DNA of 64,000 nucleotides from Dehalococcoidia bacterium (GCA_015478665.1 JADMII010000008.1:1-64000), one strand, 5' to 3'. Numbered from the stretch's first letter, positions 1-9,193 are shown. The notes: a model not told the origin generated them from the sequence alone. A program made the numbers and translations.

Positions 1-3
1 TGC

Positions 4-47
4 AGCGGACAAAGTCTCGGAACACTTAGCGGTCAAAGTCTCAGAAC
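4..47. repeat. Two tandem 20-bp repeats, possible end of an insertion sequence
   Basis: Two 20-mers at 4-23 and 28-47 differ at two positions and repeat with a 24-bp period. The shared core is CAAAGTCTC. Multiple short terminal repeats like this occur at the ends of some insertion sequences such as the IS21 family. Reading minus, a frame is open from 140 down to a stop at 33-35 and ends in the residues RRVEVLRL, which could be a transposase tail. The rest of the element would lie outside the window, so the assignment is only a possibility. Confidence 0.4.
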
Positions 48-284
48 TTCAACACGCCGCCCGGCGTGGATGTAGATGGGCAGTGATTGTGTCCGTCGAT
101 GAAGGAGTGCCAGATTCACCGCCCACGTGAGATGACGGATTCACTGACCAACGACACGCCGCCCGCGAGGACCATGCGCGCCCGCCGCCCGGCCTTCAAC
201 CGGCTTGGCCCCGATGCCGGCGGCCGCTTCGTCGCGCCCATCAGGCGGACAAGCGTGGGGCGCCCGCGCGCAGCAGCGAATTGC

Positions 285-1607
285 TCAGCCGGGCGCGTGC
301 AGCGGGCGTAGGAAGTACGTCGTGCAGACTTCGTCGAGCGCGTCCGGCGTCAGCTCCGGCCGCCGCTCCTCGTATCGCGCGCCGTCGACGATCGCCTCGA
401 TCAGGTCGCGCGGATGGCAGCCGCGCAGCTCCCGCCCGTGCCGCTCGTACCACTCGCGCATGAGGTGCGTCAGCGCGTCTTCACTGTAGGCGACGTCCTG
501 CCGCTCGCACTCCCGGCGGAAGATCGCCCGATACTCGCTCGCGTCGGGATTCGGCACCTCGACCTTGTAGCGGATGCGCCGCAGGAACGCCTCATCGGCC
601 AGCCGCTCGGGCGGCAGGTTCGTCGAGAAGAGGATCAGCACGTCGAACGGGATCTCGATCGTCTGCCCGGTGTGCAGCGTCAGGTGGTCGACGCCGCCCT
701 CGAGGGCGACGATCCAGCGGTTCAGCAGCTGCACCGCCGGCATCTGCTGGCGACCGAAGTCGTCGATGATCAGGATGCCACCGTTCGCCTTCAGCTGTAG
801 CGGCGCCTCGTACACCTTCGTGTTGTCGTCGTACATCAGCTCCAGGCTGTGACGCGTCAGCTCACCGCCCGTCCAGACCACCGGCCGCCGCACGCGCACC
901 CAGCGCCGATCCGCCCGCGAGCGCAGGAAGCCGGACGCCTCGCCTTCACCCTCCCCGCTGTCCTCTTCCGGCGCCAGCACGTGCTTCGATGGGTCGAAGA
1001 CGTGGACGATCTGCCCGACCATCTCGATCGCATACGGGATCAGGATCGTGCCCTCGACCACGTCTCCCATCGCCCGCACGATCGTCGTCTTGCCGTTGCC
1101 CGAAGCGCCGTACACCAGCATCGACGTGCGCGACGCCGCCGCGCGGCCGATGCGGAGCCGCGTCTGCTCGCCCAGCACGAGCCTGTCGAGCGCCCGCTCG
1201 ACCGCCGGCCGCCGCACCTCCGCGTCGTCGATGCTCTGCGCCTCGACCTGCGCGATGTAGTCCGCGAGCCGCACCGGCGCCGGCCCGACGTAGCCGCTAC
1301 GCCCGAACGCCGCGTCCGCGCGGTCCAGCCCCTTCTGCGTCAGCGCGTACATGTAACCCGACGGCCCGGCGCCCGCCGCGCCCAGCACACTCGCCAGCGC
1401 GTCGAGCGTCAGCGCCTGCATCACCTCCTGCAGCACGGCGCCCGAGAGCTTCAGCTCGTCGGCCAGCTCCGTGCGCGTCATCCGCCCGCGGTAGAACAGC
1501 GTTTTCAGCACAAGATCGAGCAGCACCCCGCGGTCGATGCCGAGATCGGCGACGCTGACCGGTTCGGCGAGCGCCGGGCTGGTGTTCGTGTCGAGGAGCG
1601 TCGTCAT
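285..1607 (-). CDS. Winged-helix AAA+ ATPase at the end of the Tad pilus operon
   Basis: Predicted 440-residue cytoplasmic ATPase. The N-terminal ~100 residues are helix-rich and read like a winged-helix domain. The AAA+ core follows, with Walker A GASGNGKTT near residue 167, Walker B ILIIDDFG near 285, a sensor-like LFSTNLPPE stretch and an arginine-rich LRRIRYKV segment. The start ATG has a good ribosome site (GCAGGAGG) six bases upstream. It is the last gene of a run of minus-strand Tad genes, after a small membrane protein. The family role is not known to me; a regulator or remodelling factor for pilus assembly is inferred from position only. Confidence 0.75.
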   Translation of the reverse strand: MTTLLDTNTSPALAEPVSVADLGIDRGVLLDLVLKTLFYRGRMTRTELADELKLSGAVLQEVMQALTLDALASVLGAAGAGPSGYMYALTQKGLDRADAAFGRSGYVGPAPVRLADYIAQVEAQSIDDAEVRRPAVERALDRLVLGEQTRLRIGRAAASRTSMLVYGASGNGKTTIVRAMGDVVEGTILIPYAIEMVGQIVHVFDPSKHVLAPEEDSGEGEGEASGFLRSRADRRWVRVRRPVVWTGGELTRHSLELMYDDNTKVYEAPLQLKANGGILIIDDFGRQQMPAVQLLNRWIVALEGGVDHLTLHTGQTIEIPFDVLILFSTNLPPERLADEAFLRRIRYKVEVPNPDASEYRAIFRRECERQDVAYSEDALTHLMREWYERHGRELRGCHPRDLIEAIVDGARYEERRPELTPDALDEVCTTYFLRPLHAPG

Positions 1608-1728
1608 ACGCGGCCTCCTGCGGCTCTATCAGATTCGAACGCGGGGGCGGCGGCAGTCGTTGCAGCTGCGCGACCGCGTGCGCCGCAGCGTCGGAACGAC
1701 GCCCGGCGTGCGGCGGGCGCGGGCACGG

Positions 1729-1902
1729 TCAACGACGCGTCGGTGTGTCGAGCGCGACCTTGACGACGTACAGCGTCAGAACCACCCACCAGATGAGGAA
1801 GTAGTAAGCCGGCCCCAGCCAGATGGCGACAGCGAGGTACGCGAGCAAGAACGCCAGGAGAGCGTCCCAGTTGTTGCGCGCCTGCGTCAGCCAGTTCTTC
1901 AT
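1729..1902 (-). CDS. Small two-helix membrane protein, unknown function
   Basis: A 57-residue protein beginning MKNWLTQARNNWD. It has two hydrophobic stretches, about residues 14-30 and 33-50, separated by a short polar turn, and ends in a basic tail. A longer reading in the same frame starts at 2043, but its extra residues are arginine-rich and look non-coding, so the internal ATG is preferred. It lies between the J-like/FHA protein and the AAA+ ATPase in the Tad gene run. No family is recognised. The ribosome site is weak, which lowers confidence in the exact start. Confidence 0.5.
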   Translation of the reverse strand: MKNWLTQARNNWDALLAFLLAYLAVAIWLGPAYYFLIWWVVLTLYVVKVALDTPTRR

Positions 1903-2139
1903 ATGCCGATGGTAATCCACCCGTGTTCGCCACCCCAACCGCGTCCGACGGTCTCCGCGACTATCGGCGGGCGCGCGCATACTCCGCATAAGGAAACCAC
2001 GCACCGCCGCCACTCGCCCCTGACAAGCGTCCATGGTCTCCACGGGCAGATCCGGCCGCCCGAGACGTTATGTCGATTTCACCGCGCGCGCCCGCGCCTC
2101 GCGGCGGCGCCGCCGGCATGCCCGCGCCGACGCCGCAGA
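1903..2139. other. Intergenic gap without a supported gene
   Basis: This 237-bp gap separates the small membrane protein from the J-like/FHA gene. Open frames on both strands are short and arginine-rich and match no family I know. I see no clear promoter or terminator hairpin. Confidence 0.5.
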
Positions 2140-3666
2140 TCACGCCGGGCGCTCCGCTGCTTCGTCGGGAAGCGGCGCCATGCGCCCGCCGGCCGGCGCC
2201 AGCAGCCGGAAGCTCAGCGTCTGCGACCCGGTGTCGATCTCGTCACGGTCATCGAGCATGACGACCGGCAGCAGCGGCTGCTCGCCGTTTACCCGCACCG
2301 GCGCCTCCCCCAGGATGCGCAACGCGAAGCCGTCGCCGTTCGGCCAGACGCGCGCCACCTCATCGGCGCGGCCGCCGGCGGCCGGCGCGCTCGTCGCGAG
2401 CGTCACCGCCTGCTCCCCGAGCGGCACGCAGGCGCCCGCCTGCGCGCCTGCCACGATCACGAGCTCGGCGCGCGGCCGTGCCGGCGCAGCTTCTGCCTCA
2501 CCTTCGCCGCCGACGCGCGTCCTCGCTCTCCGCGGCGCATCGAAGCCGCCGAGCGACAGCAGCCTGTCGCGCGCCGCGTCGCTGGCCCGCGCCGCATCCG
2601 GCACCGACGCCCCACGTAGCCGCATGAACAGGCCACGCCGCGGCCGGGCCGCTTCTCCTGGCGCCGCCGGCTGCGCGGCACCCGCTGCCGCAGCCGCAGG
2701 CGCCGCCGGCCCGCGCTCGCCCGCCGCTGCCTTGGGCCCCGCCGCCACGATCGGTGCGGCCTCACGCCCGCTTGGACGCTCGACCGGCGCAACGGCGTCG
2801 TCGCCAGTCGCCACCGTCGCCGCAGGCGCGAGCCTCGACGGCGCTGCCGCCGCCTGCCCCGCCGGCGATGCGGCCGCTTCCGCCTCGCCGACGGCGCCAT
2901 CAACGCCGCGCGCGATCGCGTCCGCCGGCGCGACCCTCGCTGCTGCCCACTGCGCCGGGCGAATGATCGTGTCGCGCGCCGCCGGTTGAGCGACGTTCGC
3001 CGGCAGATCGCCGCCTGCGCTGGCGCTCCGCTCGTCGGCGGCGGCGGCGGCTCTCGTCTCCATCGCGGTGCTCGATGCGCCGGCGGCCGGCGGCGTCTCC
3101 GGCGACGCGCCCGCCTGCGCTGCGGCCGGCGCGCGACCGCGCGTGGCGAGCTTCTGGTCGTACTGTGCGCGCAGTTCCCGATCCGATAGCGTCCGGTGCG
3201 CTTCATCGAGCAGGCCGCGCAAGAACGCATCCTCGGCGCTCTGCGACCCTGGCGACCGCGTCAACGCCCGGTAGGCGAGCTCGATCACCTGCGCGTCGGC
3301 GTCGCAGTCGACGCGCAACAGGTGGTACAGGTCGCGATGATCCGACTGCAGCTTCATCTCGGCGAGGAACGGCACGGCGACGAGCGGCCGCCGCACCGAG
3401 ACGTGCGGCGGCTTGATCGCGTCGAGGCCATTCTCCGCGTCGTACGCAGCGCGCCTGCCGGCATCGCTCAGCAGGCGATAGGCATCGTTCAGTTCGGCGA
3501 TGCGCGCGGAGGCGTCAGGCGACGACGCCAGCGCCGCCTTCGCCCGCTCGATCAGCGCCCAGTAGACGTCGCTCACGAACTGACGCGACGCGCTCGGGTG
3601 GAGCTGTAACGTCCTGTACGGATCCGACGGCCGCAATCCCTGCGTCTGGAGCATCTTCTCGTTCAC
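2140..3666 (-). CDS. Large protein with two J-like domains and a C-terminal FHA-like domain
   Basis: Predicted 508 residues. Two segments look like DnaJ J-domains: residues ~15-80, ending LLSDAGRRAAYD, and ~110-175, ending TLSDRELRAQYD. Neither has the HPD tripeptide needed to stimulate DnaK, so they are probably protein-binding folds. A long Ala/Pro-rich linker (~180-380) leads to a C-terminal ~100 residues resembling an FHA domain, a phosphothreonine-binding fold. The GTG start lies 7 bases after the tadC stop; an ATG four codons later is an alternative. Linkage to Tad genes suggests a scaffold for pilus assembly or its control, which is inference. Confidence 0.65.
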   Translation of the reverse strand: MNEKMLQTQGLRPSDPYRTLQLHPSASRQFVSDVYWALIERAKAALASSPDASARIAELNDAYRLLSDAGRRAAYDAENGLDAIKPPHVSVRRPLVAVPFLAEMKLQSDHRDLYHLLRVDCDADAQVIELAYRALTRSPGSQSAEDAFLRGLLDEAHRTLSDRELRAQYDQKLATRGRAPAAAQAGASPETPPAAGASSTAMETRAAAAADERSASAGGDLPANVAQPAARDTIIRPAQWAAARVAPADAIARGVDGAVGEAEAAASPAGQAAAAPSRLAPAATVATGDDAVAPVERPSGREAAPIVAAGPKAAAGERGPAAPAAAAAGAAQPAAPGEAARPRRGLFMRLRGASVPDAARASDAARDRLLSLGGFDAPRRARTRVGGEGEAEAAPARPRAELVIVAGAQAGACVPLGEQAVTLATSAPAAGGRADEVARVWPNGDGFALRILGEAPVRVNGEQPLLPVVMLDDRDEIDTGSQTLSFRLLAPAGGRMAPLPDEAAERPA

Positions 3667-3673
3667 CCTCTGC

Positions 3674-4573
3674 TCATCGTGTGAGCACCTGATAGGCGTT
3701 GATCACGATCGGCCCGAGGATCACCACGAACAGCGACGGCATCACGAAGAACACCAGCGGGAACACCATCTTCGGCGCCGCCTGCCGCGCCACCTGCTCT
3801 GCCCGCTGCCGGCGCCGCGTCCGCAGCTGCCGCGACTGCGTCCGCAGCACCTGCCCGACGCTCGTCCCCAGCGTCTCCGCCTGGATGATCGAGTTCACGA
3901 AGACGTTCACGTCCGGCAGGTCGATGCGCTCCGCCATCCCGCTCAGCGCCTCGCGCCGCGTCTGCCCCAGTGCCTTCTCGCGCAGCATGCGCGCGACCTC
4001 TTCGCCGACCGGGCCCCGCTGGCGCTCGGCGACGCGCTGGAACGCGAAGTCCAGGCTCAGCCCCGCCTCGACGCACGTCGTCAGCAGGTCCATGCTGTCC
4101 GGCAGCGCCCTCCAAAACGTCGTCTGTCGGTTCTTCGCGCGCCGCCGCAGCAGCATCATCGGCGCCAGCAGACCGAGCAGCGCCACCGCCGGCACGAGCA
4201 GCAGCGTCCTGCCCGATGGCGCCCCGCCTGACTTCGCCCACAACAGCAGGAAGATCGCCGCCGGCAGCCCCGTGCTCAGCACGAGCACGATGCTCATGAA
4301 CGTCCCCAAACTCATGCTGCTGTCCGAGATCAGCAACCACTTGCGCGACCGCGCGACCAGCGAGGTCGGCATGATCTGCAGCACCCGCCTCGTGAAGCCG
4401 TGCACCGCCGGGAACATCACCCGCTGCGTGAACGGGTCATCCTGCTCCGCCAACGCCCGCCGTTCGTTCGTCAGTGTCTGGATCCGGTCCTCCATCTGGC
4501 TGCGGCTGCGCGCGTACCAGGCGATGAACATCACCAGGGCGCCGAACACGAGGACTGCCGATGTGAATGCCAT
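3674..4573 (-). CDS. tadC: Tad pilus inner-membrane platform protein TadC
   Basis: A 299-residue type II secretion F-family membrane protein. It has an N-terminal membrane segment (~5-20), paired hydrophobic segments near 90-145, the cytoplasmic F domain (~150-265) with WRALPDSMDLLTTCVEAGL, and a C-terminal membrane segment near 270-292. In Tad systems TadB and TadC together form the platform on which Flp pilin is assembled. The length is usual. The start has a good AAGGGA ribosome site and lies 9 bases after the tadB stop, so the two are co-transcribed. Confidence 0.9.
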   Translation of the reverse strand: MAFTSAVLVFGALVMFIAWYARSRSQMEDRIQTLTNERRALAEQDDPFTQRVMFPAVHGFTRRVLQIMPTSLVARSRKWLLISDSSMSLGTFMSIVLVLSTGLPAAIFLLLWAKSGGAPSGRTLLLVPAVALLGLLAPMMLLRRRAKNRQTTFWRALPDSMDLLTTCVEAGLSLDFAFQRVAERQRGPVGEEVARMLREKALGQTRREALSGMAERIDLPDVNVFVNSIIQAETLGTSVGQVLRTQSRQLRTRRRQRAEQVARQAAPKMVFPLVFFVMPSLFVVILGPIVINAYQVLTR

Positions 4574-4582
4574 GCTGTTCCC

Positions 4583-5551
4583 TTAGATATCGACGTCCAG
4601 GATCTTCCGGATCGTGATGTACCCCAGCACCTGACCCGCCGCCGCGCCCGTGATCAACACAAGGCCGATGTTCGTCGTGAACAGCAGCTTCGTCTGGCCC
4701 CAGTTGAACAGCGCGAACACGCCCAGGATCGCCGTCGGCCAGATCGTCAGGATCGTGCCCGAGAAGCGCTGCTGCGACGTCATCGTCTTCACTTCGCCCG
4801 TCAGCCGCTCCCGCTCCCGCATCGTCTCCCCGACGATCTCGAGGATCTCCGCCAGGTTGCCGCCGCTCTGCCGCTGGATCATGATCGCCGTCACGACAAG
4901 ATTCATGTCCTCCGAGTCGGCGCGCTCCAGCATCGCGTACAGCGCTTCCTCGACCGATGCGCCGACGTTCAGGTCGACGATCACCCGCGTGAACTCCTCG
5001 GCGATCGGCGCCTCCATCTGCTCGGCGACCATGCTCAGCCCGTGCTGGAAGGCGAACCCCGCCTTGAGCCCGTTCGATATCAGCACCACCGCTTCCGGCA
5101 GCTGCTTCGCGATGCGCTCCACGCGCCGCTTCCGCAGGAACGCCAGCCAGTACGCCGGCAGCATGAACGCCATGTACCCGCACAGCAGCCCCACCAGGAA
5201 GGCGATCGGACTCCGTCCGAGCACCGCGATCAGCAGGAACGCCAGCACCGCGAACATCAGCCGGCCAAGCAGGTACTCGCCCACCCGCAGCTTCAGCCCG
5301 GCCTGCGAGATCTCCCGCTCCCAGCGCGCCGACCGCGGGCTGTCTTCGAGCAGGCGCCGCAGCAGTGGGATGCTCGACGGCGACCGCCGCATCACCTCCG
5401 TCGACCGCAGGGCCGTCTGCGTCACCGGCCGGTCCGCCAGCTCGCGGATACGCGCCGCCACCGGCTCCATCGCACTGCGCCGCACCGCCAGCAGCCCCAG
5501 CATGGCGATGGCGCCGCCCGAAGCGACCGCGGCCAGCAGCTCGACGATCAT
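4583..5551 (-). CDS. tadB: Tad pilus inner-membrane platform protein TadB
   Basis: A 322-residue F-family membrane protein and partner of TadC. Membrane segments are visible at the N-terminus (~1-22), around 95-140, and at the C-terminus (~262-310). The cytoplasmic F domain holds LPEAVVLISNGLKAGFAFQ, the typical conserved stretch. Its ATG overlaps the tadA stop as ATGA, pointing to translational coupling with the motor ATPase. It acts in the cytoplasmic membrane, coupling ATP hydrolysis by TadA to pilin polymerisation. Confidence 0.92.
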   Translation of the reverse strand: MIVELLAAVASGGAIAMLGLLAVRRSAMEPVAARIRELADRPVTQTALRSTEVMRRSPSSIPLLRRLLEDSPRSARWEREISQAGLKLRVGEYLLGRLMFAVLAFLLIAVLGRSPIAFLVGLLCGYMAFMLPAYWLAFLRKRRVERIAKQLPEAVVLISNGLKAGFAFQHGLSMVAEQMEAPIAEEFTRVIVDLNVGASVEEALYAMLERADSEDMNLVVTAIMIQRQSGGNLAEILEIVGETMRERERLTGEVKTMTSQQRFSGTILTIWPTAILGVFALFNWGQTKLLFTTNIGLVLITGAAAGQVLGYITIRKILDVDI

Positions 5552-6888
5552 ATGCGCCTCCCGCTGAAGGCCGGCGACCGCAGCCCCATATCGAGCACGA
5601 CGCCGTTGCGCGCGAACTCGTCGATGAACGTCGGCACGATGCCCGTCGGCTCCAGATGCCCCACCACGCGCCCATCCGCGTCCATGCGCTCCTGCTGGAA
5701 GACGAAGAGATCCTGCGTCGTCACCGTGTCACCCTCGCGGCCCGTGATCTCCGTGATGTGCGTCACCCGCCGCTTCCCGTCCGGGAACCGCGCGATCTGC
5801 ACGATGATGTGCAGCGCCGCCGCGATCTGCTCGCGGATCGCCCGCACCGGCAGGTCGAAGCCCGCCATCAGCACCATGTTCTCGATGCGGATCAGCGCGT
5901 CGCGCGGCGAATTCGCGTGGACCGTCGTCAGCGAACCCTCGTGGCCCGTGTTCATCGCCGTCAGCATGTCGAACGCCTCCGCACCGCGCACCTCGCCGAC
6001 GATGATCCGGTCCGGCCGCATGCGCAGCGCGTTCCGCACGAGGTCCCGCTGCGTCACCTCGTTCCGCCCTTCGATGTTCGCCGGCCGCGCCTCCATCGCG
6101 ATGACGTGCGACTGCTGCAGCATCATCTCGATCGGGTCCTCGATGCTGATCACCCGCTCCGCGTTCGAAATGTAGTTCGAGAGCGCGTTCAGCAGCGTCG
6201 TCTTGCCGGTGCCCGTGCCGCCGCTGATCATCACGTTCAGACGGCCCGATACGCACGCTTCCAGGAACGTCGCGATCGGCTCCGTCAGCGTGCCGTTGCC
6301 GACGAGGTCCGGCATCTTGTACTTCTCGCGACGGAACTTCCGGATCGTCACCGTCGGGCTGCGCGGGACCAGCGGCGGGATGACGATGTTCACGCGCGAG
6401 CCGTCCGGCAGGCGTGCGTCCACGTACGGCGACGACTCATCGACCCGCCGCCCCAGCGGCGCGATGATCCGCTCGATGATCCGCATGATGTGGCCGTTGT
6501 CCCGGAACCGCAGCGGCGACAGGAAGATGATGCCGTCGCGCTCGAAGAAGATCTCTTCCGGCGCGTTCACCATCACTTCCGATACGCTGTCGTCGTCGAT
6601 CAGCGGCTGCACCGGCCCGAAGCCCACCGCCTCGTCGATCACCCGGCGGATCACGTGCTCGCGGTCGTCGCCCAGAAGCGATGGGAACTGCTGCGTCACC
6701 AGCTGCCGCGCTGCCAGCTTCACCGCTTCCCGCGCCCGCTCGGCGTCCAGCTTCTCGACGGCGCTCAGATCCATCTCCTGCAGCATCCTCTGATGGACCG
6801 CGTGCACCGCATCGAACCACTCACCGTCGCCGGCCGAGACGTCGAAGTGCGTGCGTGTCGTCGTTTCCCAGCGTGTGTCCGTCGCCAT
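5548..6888 (-). CDS. tadA: Tad pilus motor ATPase TadA/CpaF
   Basis: Predicted 446-residue secretion ATPase of the CpaF family that powers Flp pilus assembly. The N-terminal ~150 residues form the usual helical domain; the core has Walker A GGTGTGKTTLLNAL, an acidic ISIEDP box, Walker B RIIVGEVRG and the His-box region TGHEGSLTTVHAN. A longer frame opens at 7044, but those 52 extra residues are arginine-rich and cover hairpin repeats. The ATG at 6888 has GAGGGA just upstream, so it is chosen. The stop overlaps the tadB start. Confidence 0.93.
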   Translation of the reverse strand: MATDTRWETTTRTHFDVSAGDGEWFDAVHAVHQRMLQEMDLSAVEKLDAERAREAVKLAARQLVTQQFPSLLGDDREHVIRRVIDEAVGFGPVQPLIDDDSVSEVMVNAPEEIFFERDGIIFLSPLRFRDNGHIMRIIERIIAPLGRRVDESSPYVDARLPDGSRVNIVIPPLVPRSPTVTIRKFRREKYKMPDLVGNGTLTEPIATFLEACVSGRLNVMISGGTGTGKTTLLNALSNYISNAERVISIEDPIEMMLQQSHVIAMEARPANIEGRNEVTQRDLVRNALRMRPDRIIVGEVRGAEAFDMLTAMNTGHEGSLTTVHANSPRDALIRIENMVLMAGFDLPVRAIREQIAAALHIIVQIARFPDGKRRVTHITEITGREGDTVTTQDLFVFQQERMDADGRVVGHLEPTGIVPTFIDEFARNGVVLDMGLRSPAFSGRRI

Positions 6889-6955
6889 CGCTCTGTCCCT
6901 CACCCCCGCGAAGCCTCTCCCACAACCGGCGAGGGGAGACGTGGTCCCCCTACCT

Positions 6956-7064
6956 CTCAGCCGCCGCTCCAACAGCCGTCGCTGTTTGCGCTTCGCCGTT
7001 TGCCATCGTCCCCATCGCCATCGCGGCGCCTCAGCCCGCTCCAACAGCCCGTGCTGTTTGCGCT
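6956..7064. repeat. Two hairpin-forming direct repeats between tadZ and tadA
   Basis: Copies at 6956-6992 and 7030-7064 share a 27-bp block with few mismatches, flanked by CTCAG on the same side. Each contains AACAGC, four bases, then GCTGTT, so each transcript copy can fold into a 6-bp stem. They lie in the 190-bp gap inside the Tad operon and could be RNA-processing or partial-termination elements that set the ratio of upstream to downstream products. Confidence 0.6.
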
Positions 7065-7078
7065 CGGCGCAGGGGACG

Positions 7079-8305
7079 TCACGGCGCTTCCGTCGCCGCA
7101 GCCGGCGCCCCGGTCGGCCGCCACTTGAACCCCCCCAGCACCTTCCGCCCGCTATCGACGTGCCCGCCTGCGACCACCGTCGCCAGGTCGATCAGGCTCT
7201 TCGCCGCCGATGACTGCGGCGCCGTGATCACGATCGGCTGTCCCAGGTGCGTTCCCTGCCGCACCCGCTTGTCGTACGGGATGCTCCAGAAGAGCTCCCG
7301 TCGCAGCGCGTCCTGCAGGATCGAAGGCCGGATCACGTCGTCCGGCGAGATCGCGTTCATGACGATCCGGATCCGCTCCTGGGAGTAGTTCAGGTGGCCC
7401 AGCGCCCGGAACGCGTGGATGCTGTCGTTCACGCTCGCGAACTCCGACGTGGTCACCCACAGGATCATCGTCGCCATGTCCACCGCCAGTTCCGCCAGCT
7501 CGTTCAGCATCCCCGACGTGTCCAGCACCACCTTGTCGTACGCCGTCGCCAACAGCTCGATCACCCGCCGCACCTGCTCCGGCGCCAGCGACCGCCACTC
7601 CAGCACGCTGCACCCCGCCAGCACGTCCAGCTCCGACAGCGCGTGCCGCGCCACGTACCGGCTGATGTCATCCCGATCGATCTGGTCCGCGTCCCGCGCC
7701 ATGTCGGCGATCGTCCGCTCCGGCTTCACATCCAGCATGCCGGCGATGTCGCCGAAGCCGTTGTCGAGGTCGACGATGCACACCGACGAGCTCTCGAGCC
7801 GCGCCAGCGCCACCGCCAGGTTCGAGCTGATCGTGCTCTTGCCGACACCGCCCTTCGCGCCGAACACCGTGATGATCGTCCCCGCCGTCGGCGCCGCCGG
7901 CAGCTGCCCCAGCTGCCGCAGCTTCTTCTTCTCCTCCGCCTCCAGCGCCGCCAGCACCGATGCCTTCAGCGGCCCCGCCCGCAGCGGCTTCGTCAGGAAG
8001 TCGCGCGCTCCCGCCATCATCGCCTTGCGGATCGTCTCGATGTCCTTCGAGTCCGAGTAGACGATGATCGGCGTGTCCGGCAGCAGGCTCTGCAGCGACT
8101 CCGCCGTCTGCAGCGGCCGTTCCAGCGGCTCGCCGACGCCGATCAGCACCACCTCCGGCCGCAGCTCCGACGCCGCGCTCACCGCCTCCATGCCGTAGCC
8201 GCACTCGCCGGCCAGCGTCAGCCCGGACGCCTTCACCGCCTGCTTCGTCTCGAACCGCGCCTGCACGTCGCCGTCGACGATCAGCGCTGCCGGTGTCTTC
8301 GCCAC
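7079..8305 (-). CDS. tadZ: TadZ/CpaE-type pilus localisation ATPase
   Basis: Predicted 408 residues in two parts. Residues 1-125 resemble a response-regulator receiver: it keeps the LTKPL lysine but has VVLIGVGEP where the phospho-accepting Asp should be, so it is a pseudo-receiver. Residues ~140-375 are a ParA/MinD-type ATPase with the deviant Walker A AKGGVGKST and the partner CIVDLDNGFGD. In Tad systems this protein places the assembly machine in the cell. The GTG start follows a good GGAGGG site, 36 bases after cpaB. Confidence 0.9.
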   Translation of the reverse strand: MAKTPAALIVDGDVQARFETKQAVKASGLTLAGECGYGMEAVSAASELRPEVVLIGVGEPLERPLQTAESLQSLLPDTPIIVYSDSKDIETIRKAMMAGARDFLTKPLRAGPLKASVLAALEAEEKKKLRQLGQLPAAPTAGTIITVFGAKGGVGKSTISSNLAVALARLESSSVCIVDLDNGFGDIAGMLDVKPERTIADMARDADQIDRDDISRYVARHALSELDVLAGCSVLEWRSLAPEQVRRVIELLATAYDKVVLDTSGMLNELAELAVDMATMILWVTTSEFASVNDSIHAFRALGHLNYSQERIRIVMNAISPDDVIRPSILQDALRRELFWSIPYDKRVRQGTHLGQPIVITAPQSSAAKSLIDLATVVAGGHVDSGRKVLGGFKWRPTGAPAAATEAP

Positions 8306-8341
8306 GTTCCCTCCCAGGGATCCTCTGCGCTGTGCCCGTCG

Positions 8342-9193
8342 CTACTGGATGTTCGCCGGCAGCGTCACGATGTTCTTCGGGTCGAGCGGCGTCGCCGTGT
8401 CCCCCGGCGCCCGCAGCGAGAGGTAGATCTTGTAGCCGTCCGCCGCCACCGCCAACTGCTGCGCCTGCTGCGGGTCGACCGACAGCACCGCCACCTTCGC
8501 GTCCGTCTGCGTGTCCTGCGGGTTCGGGTTCGTCGACAGCGAGCCGTCCGACGTCGCCGACGTGATCGGCTTGCCGTTCGCGTCCAGGCGCGCCGTCGGC
8601 TTCAGCGTTACGTTCTCCACCGCCAGCACCTCGATGTTCTGCAGCAGCGTGATACTCGCCGGGAAGTCCTTCTCCTGCGTCCCGCTCGTCGTCGTCTGCG
8701 GCAGCGACTGCTTGCCCACGGCGATCACGTCGACCCGGTCGCCCGCCACCAGCAGCTGGTTGGCGCTGGTCGTCGAGCTGATCGCCACGGCGAACGCCCG
8801 CTTGCCCGCCGGGATGATGTACGACGGCGACGTCTTCGCATCGGCGCCGCCCACCAGCTTCGCCGACGACAGCTGCTCGCCCTTCGCGATCGGGTACACC
8901 GTCGTCAGCCCGATGGTCGTCTTGCGGTCCGTCAGCACGCCGGCGATCGCGTTCGAGCTGGCGACGGTCGTCGTCGTCAGCAGGTCATCGGTGATCTTCG
9001 TGCCGGCCTTGATGTCCACCGCCGCCGTCACCACCGTCATGTCGCCCGCCGCCGCCTTCGATGTCGAGCCGGCGCCCGAGCTGCGGCTCAGCGCGACGAA
9101 GATCAGCACGGCCGCCAGCGCCGCCAGCGCGATCGCCCCGTACAGGATCAGCCGATTCGTGCGTTCCGGGGTCCGTGAGAGTGTGCGTGCCAT
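8342..9193 (-). CDS. cpaB: Flp pilus assembly protein CpaB/RcpC
   Basis: A 283-residue protein with a short cytoplasmic N-terminus, one membrane segment (~14-36), an SAF-type domain (~50-115) containing DIKAGTKITDDLL, and a C-terminal RcpC-like region. It would sit outside the membrane and may contact the cell wall; in some diderms it works with the CpaC secretin, which is absent here. The ATG has AGGAG nine bases upstream. It follows the tadG-like gene by 13 bases. Confidence 0.88.
   Translation of the reverse strand: MARTLSRTPERTNRLILYGAIALAALAAVLIFVALSRSSGAGSTSKAAAGDMTVVTAAVDIKAGTKITDDLLTTTTVASSNAIAGVLTDRKTTIGLTTVYPIAKGEQLSSAKLVGGADAKTSPSYIIPAGKRAFAVAISSTTSANQLLVAGDRVDVIAVGKQSLPQTTTSGTQEKDFPASITLLQNIEVLAVENVTLKPTARLDANGKPITSATSDGSLSTNPNPQDTQTDAKVAVLSVDPQQAQQLAVAADGYKIYLSLRAPGDTATPLDPKNIVTLPANIQ

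Noticed and set aside
4437-5675. 412-codon minus frame over tadB
   Set aside because: Gly/Ala/Arg-only composition and overlap with tadB in another frame mark it as a shadow of high-GC coding DNA.
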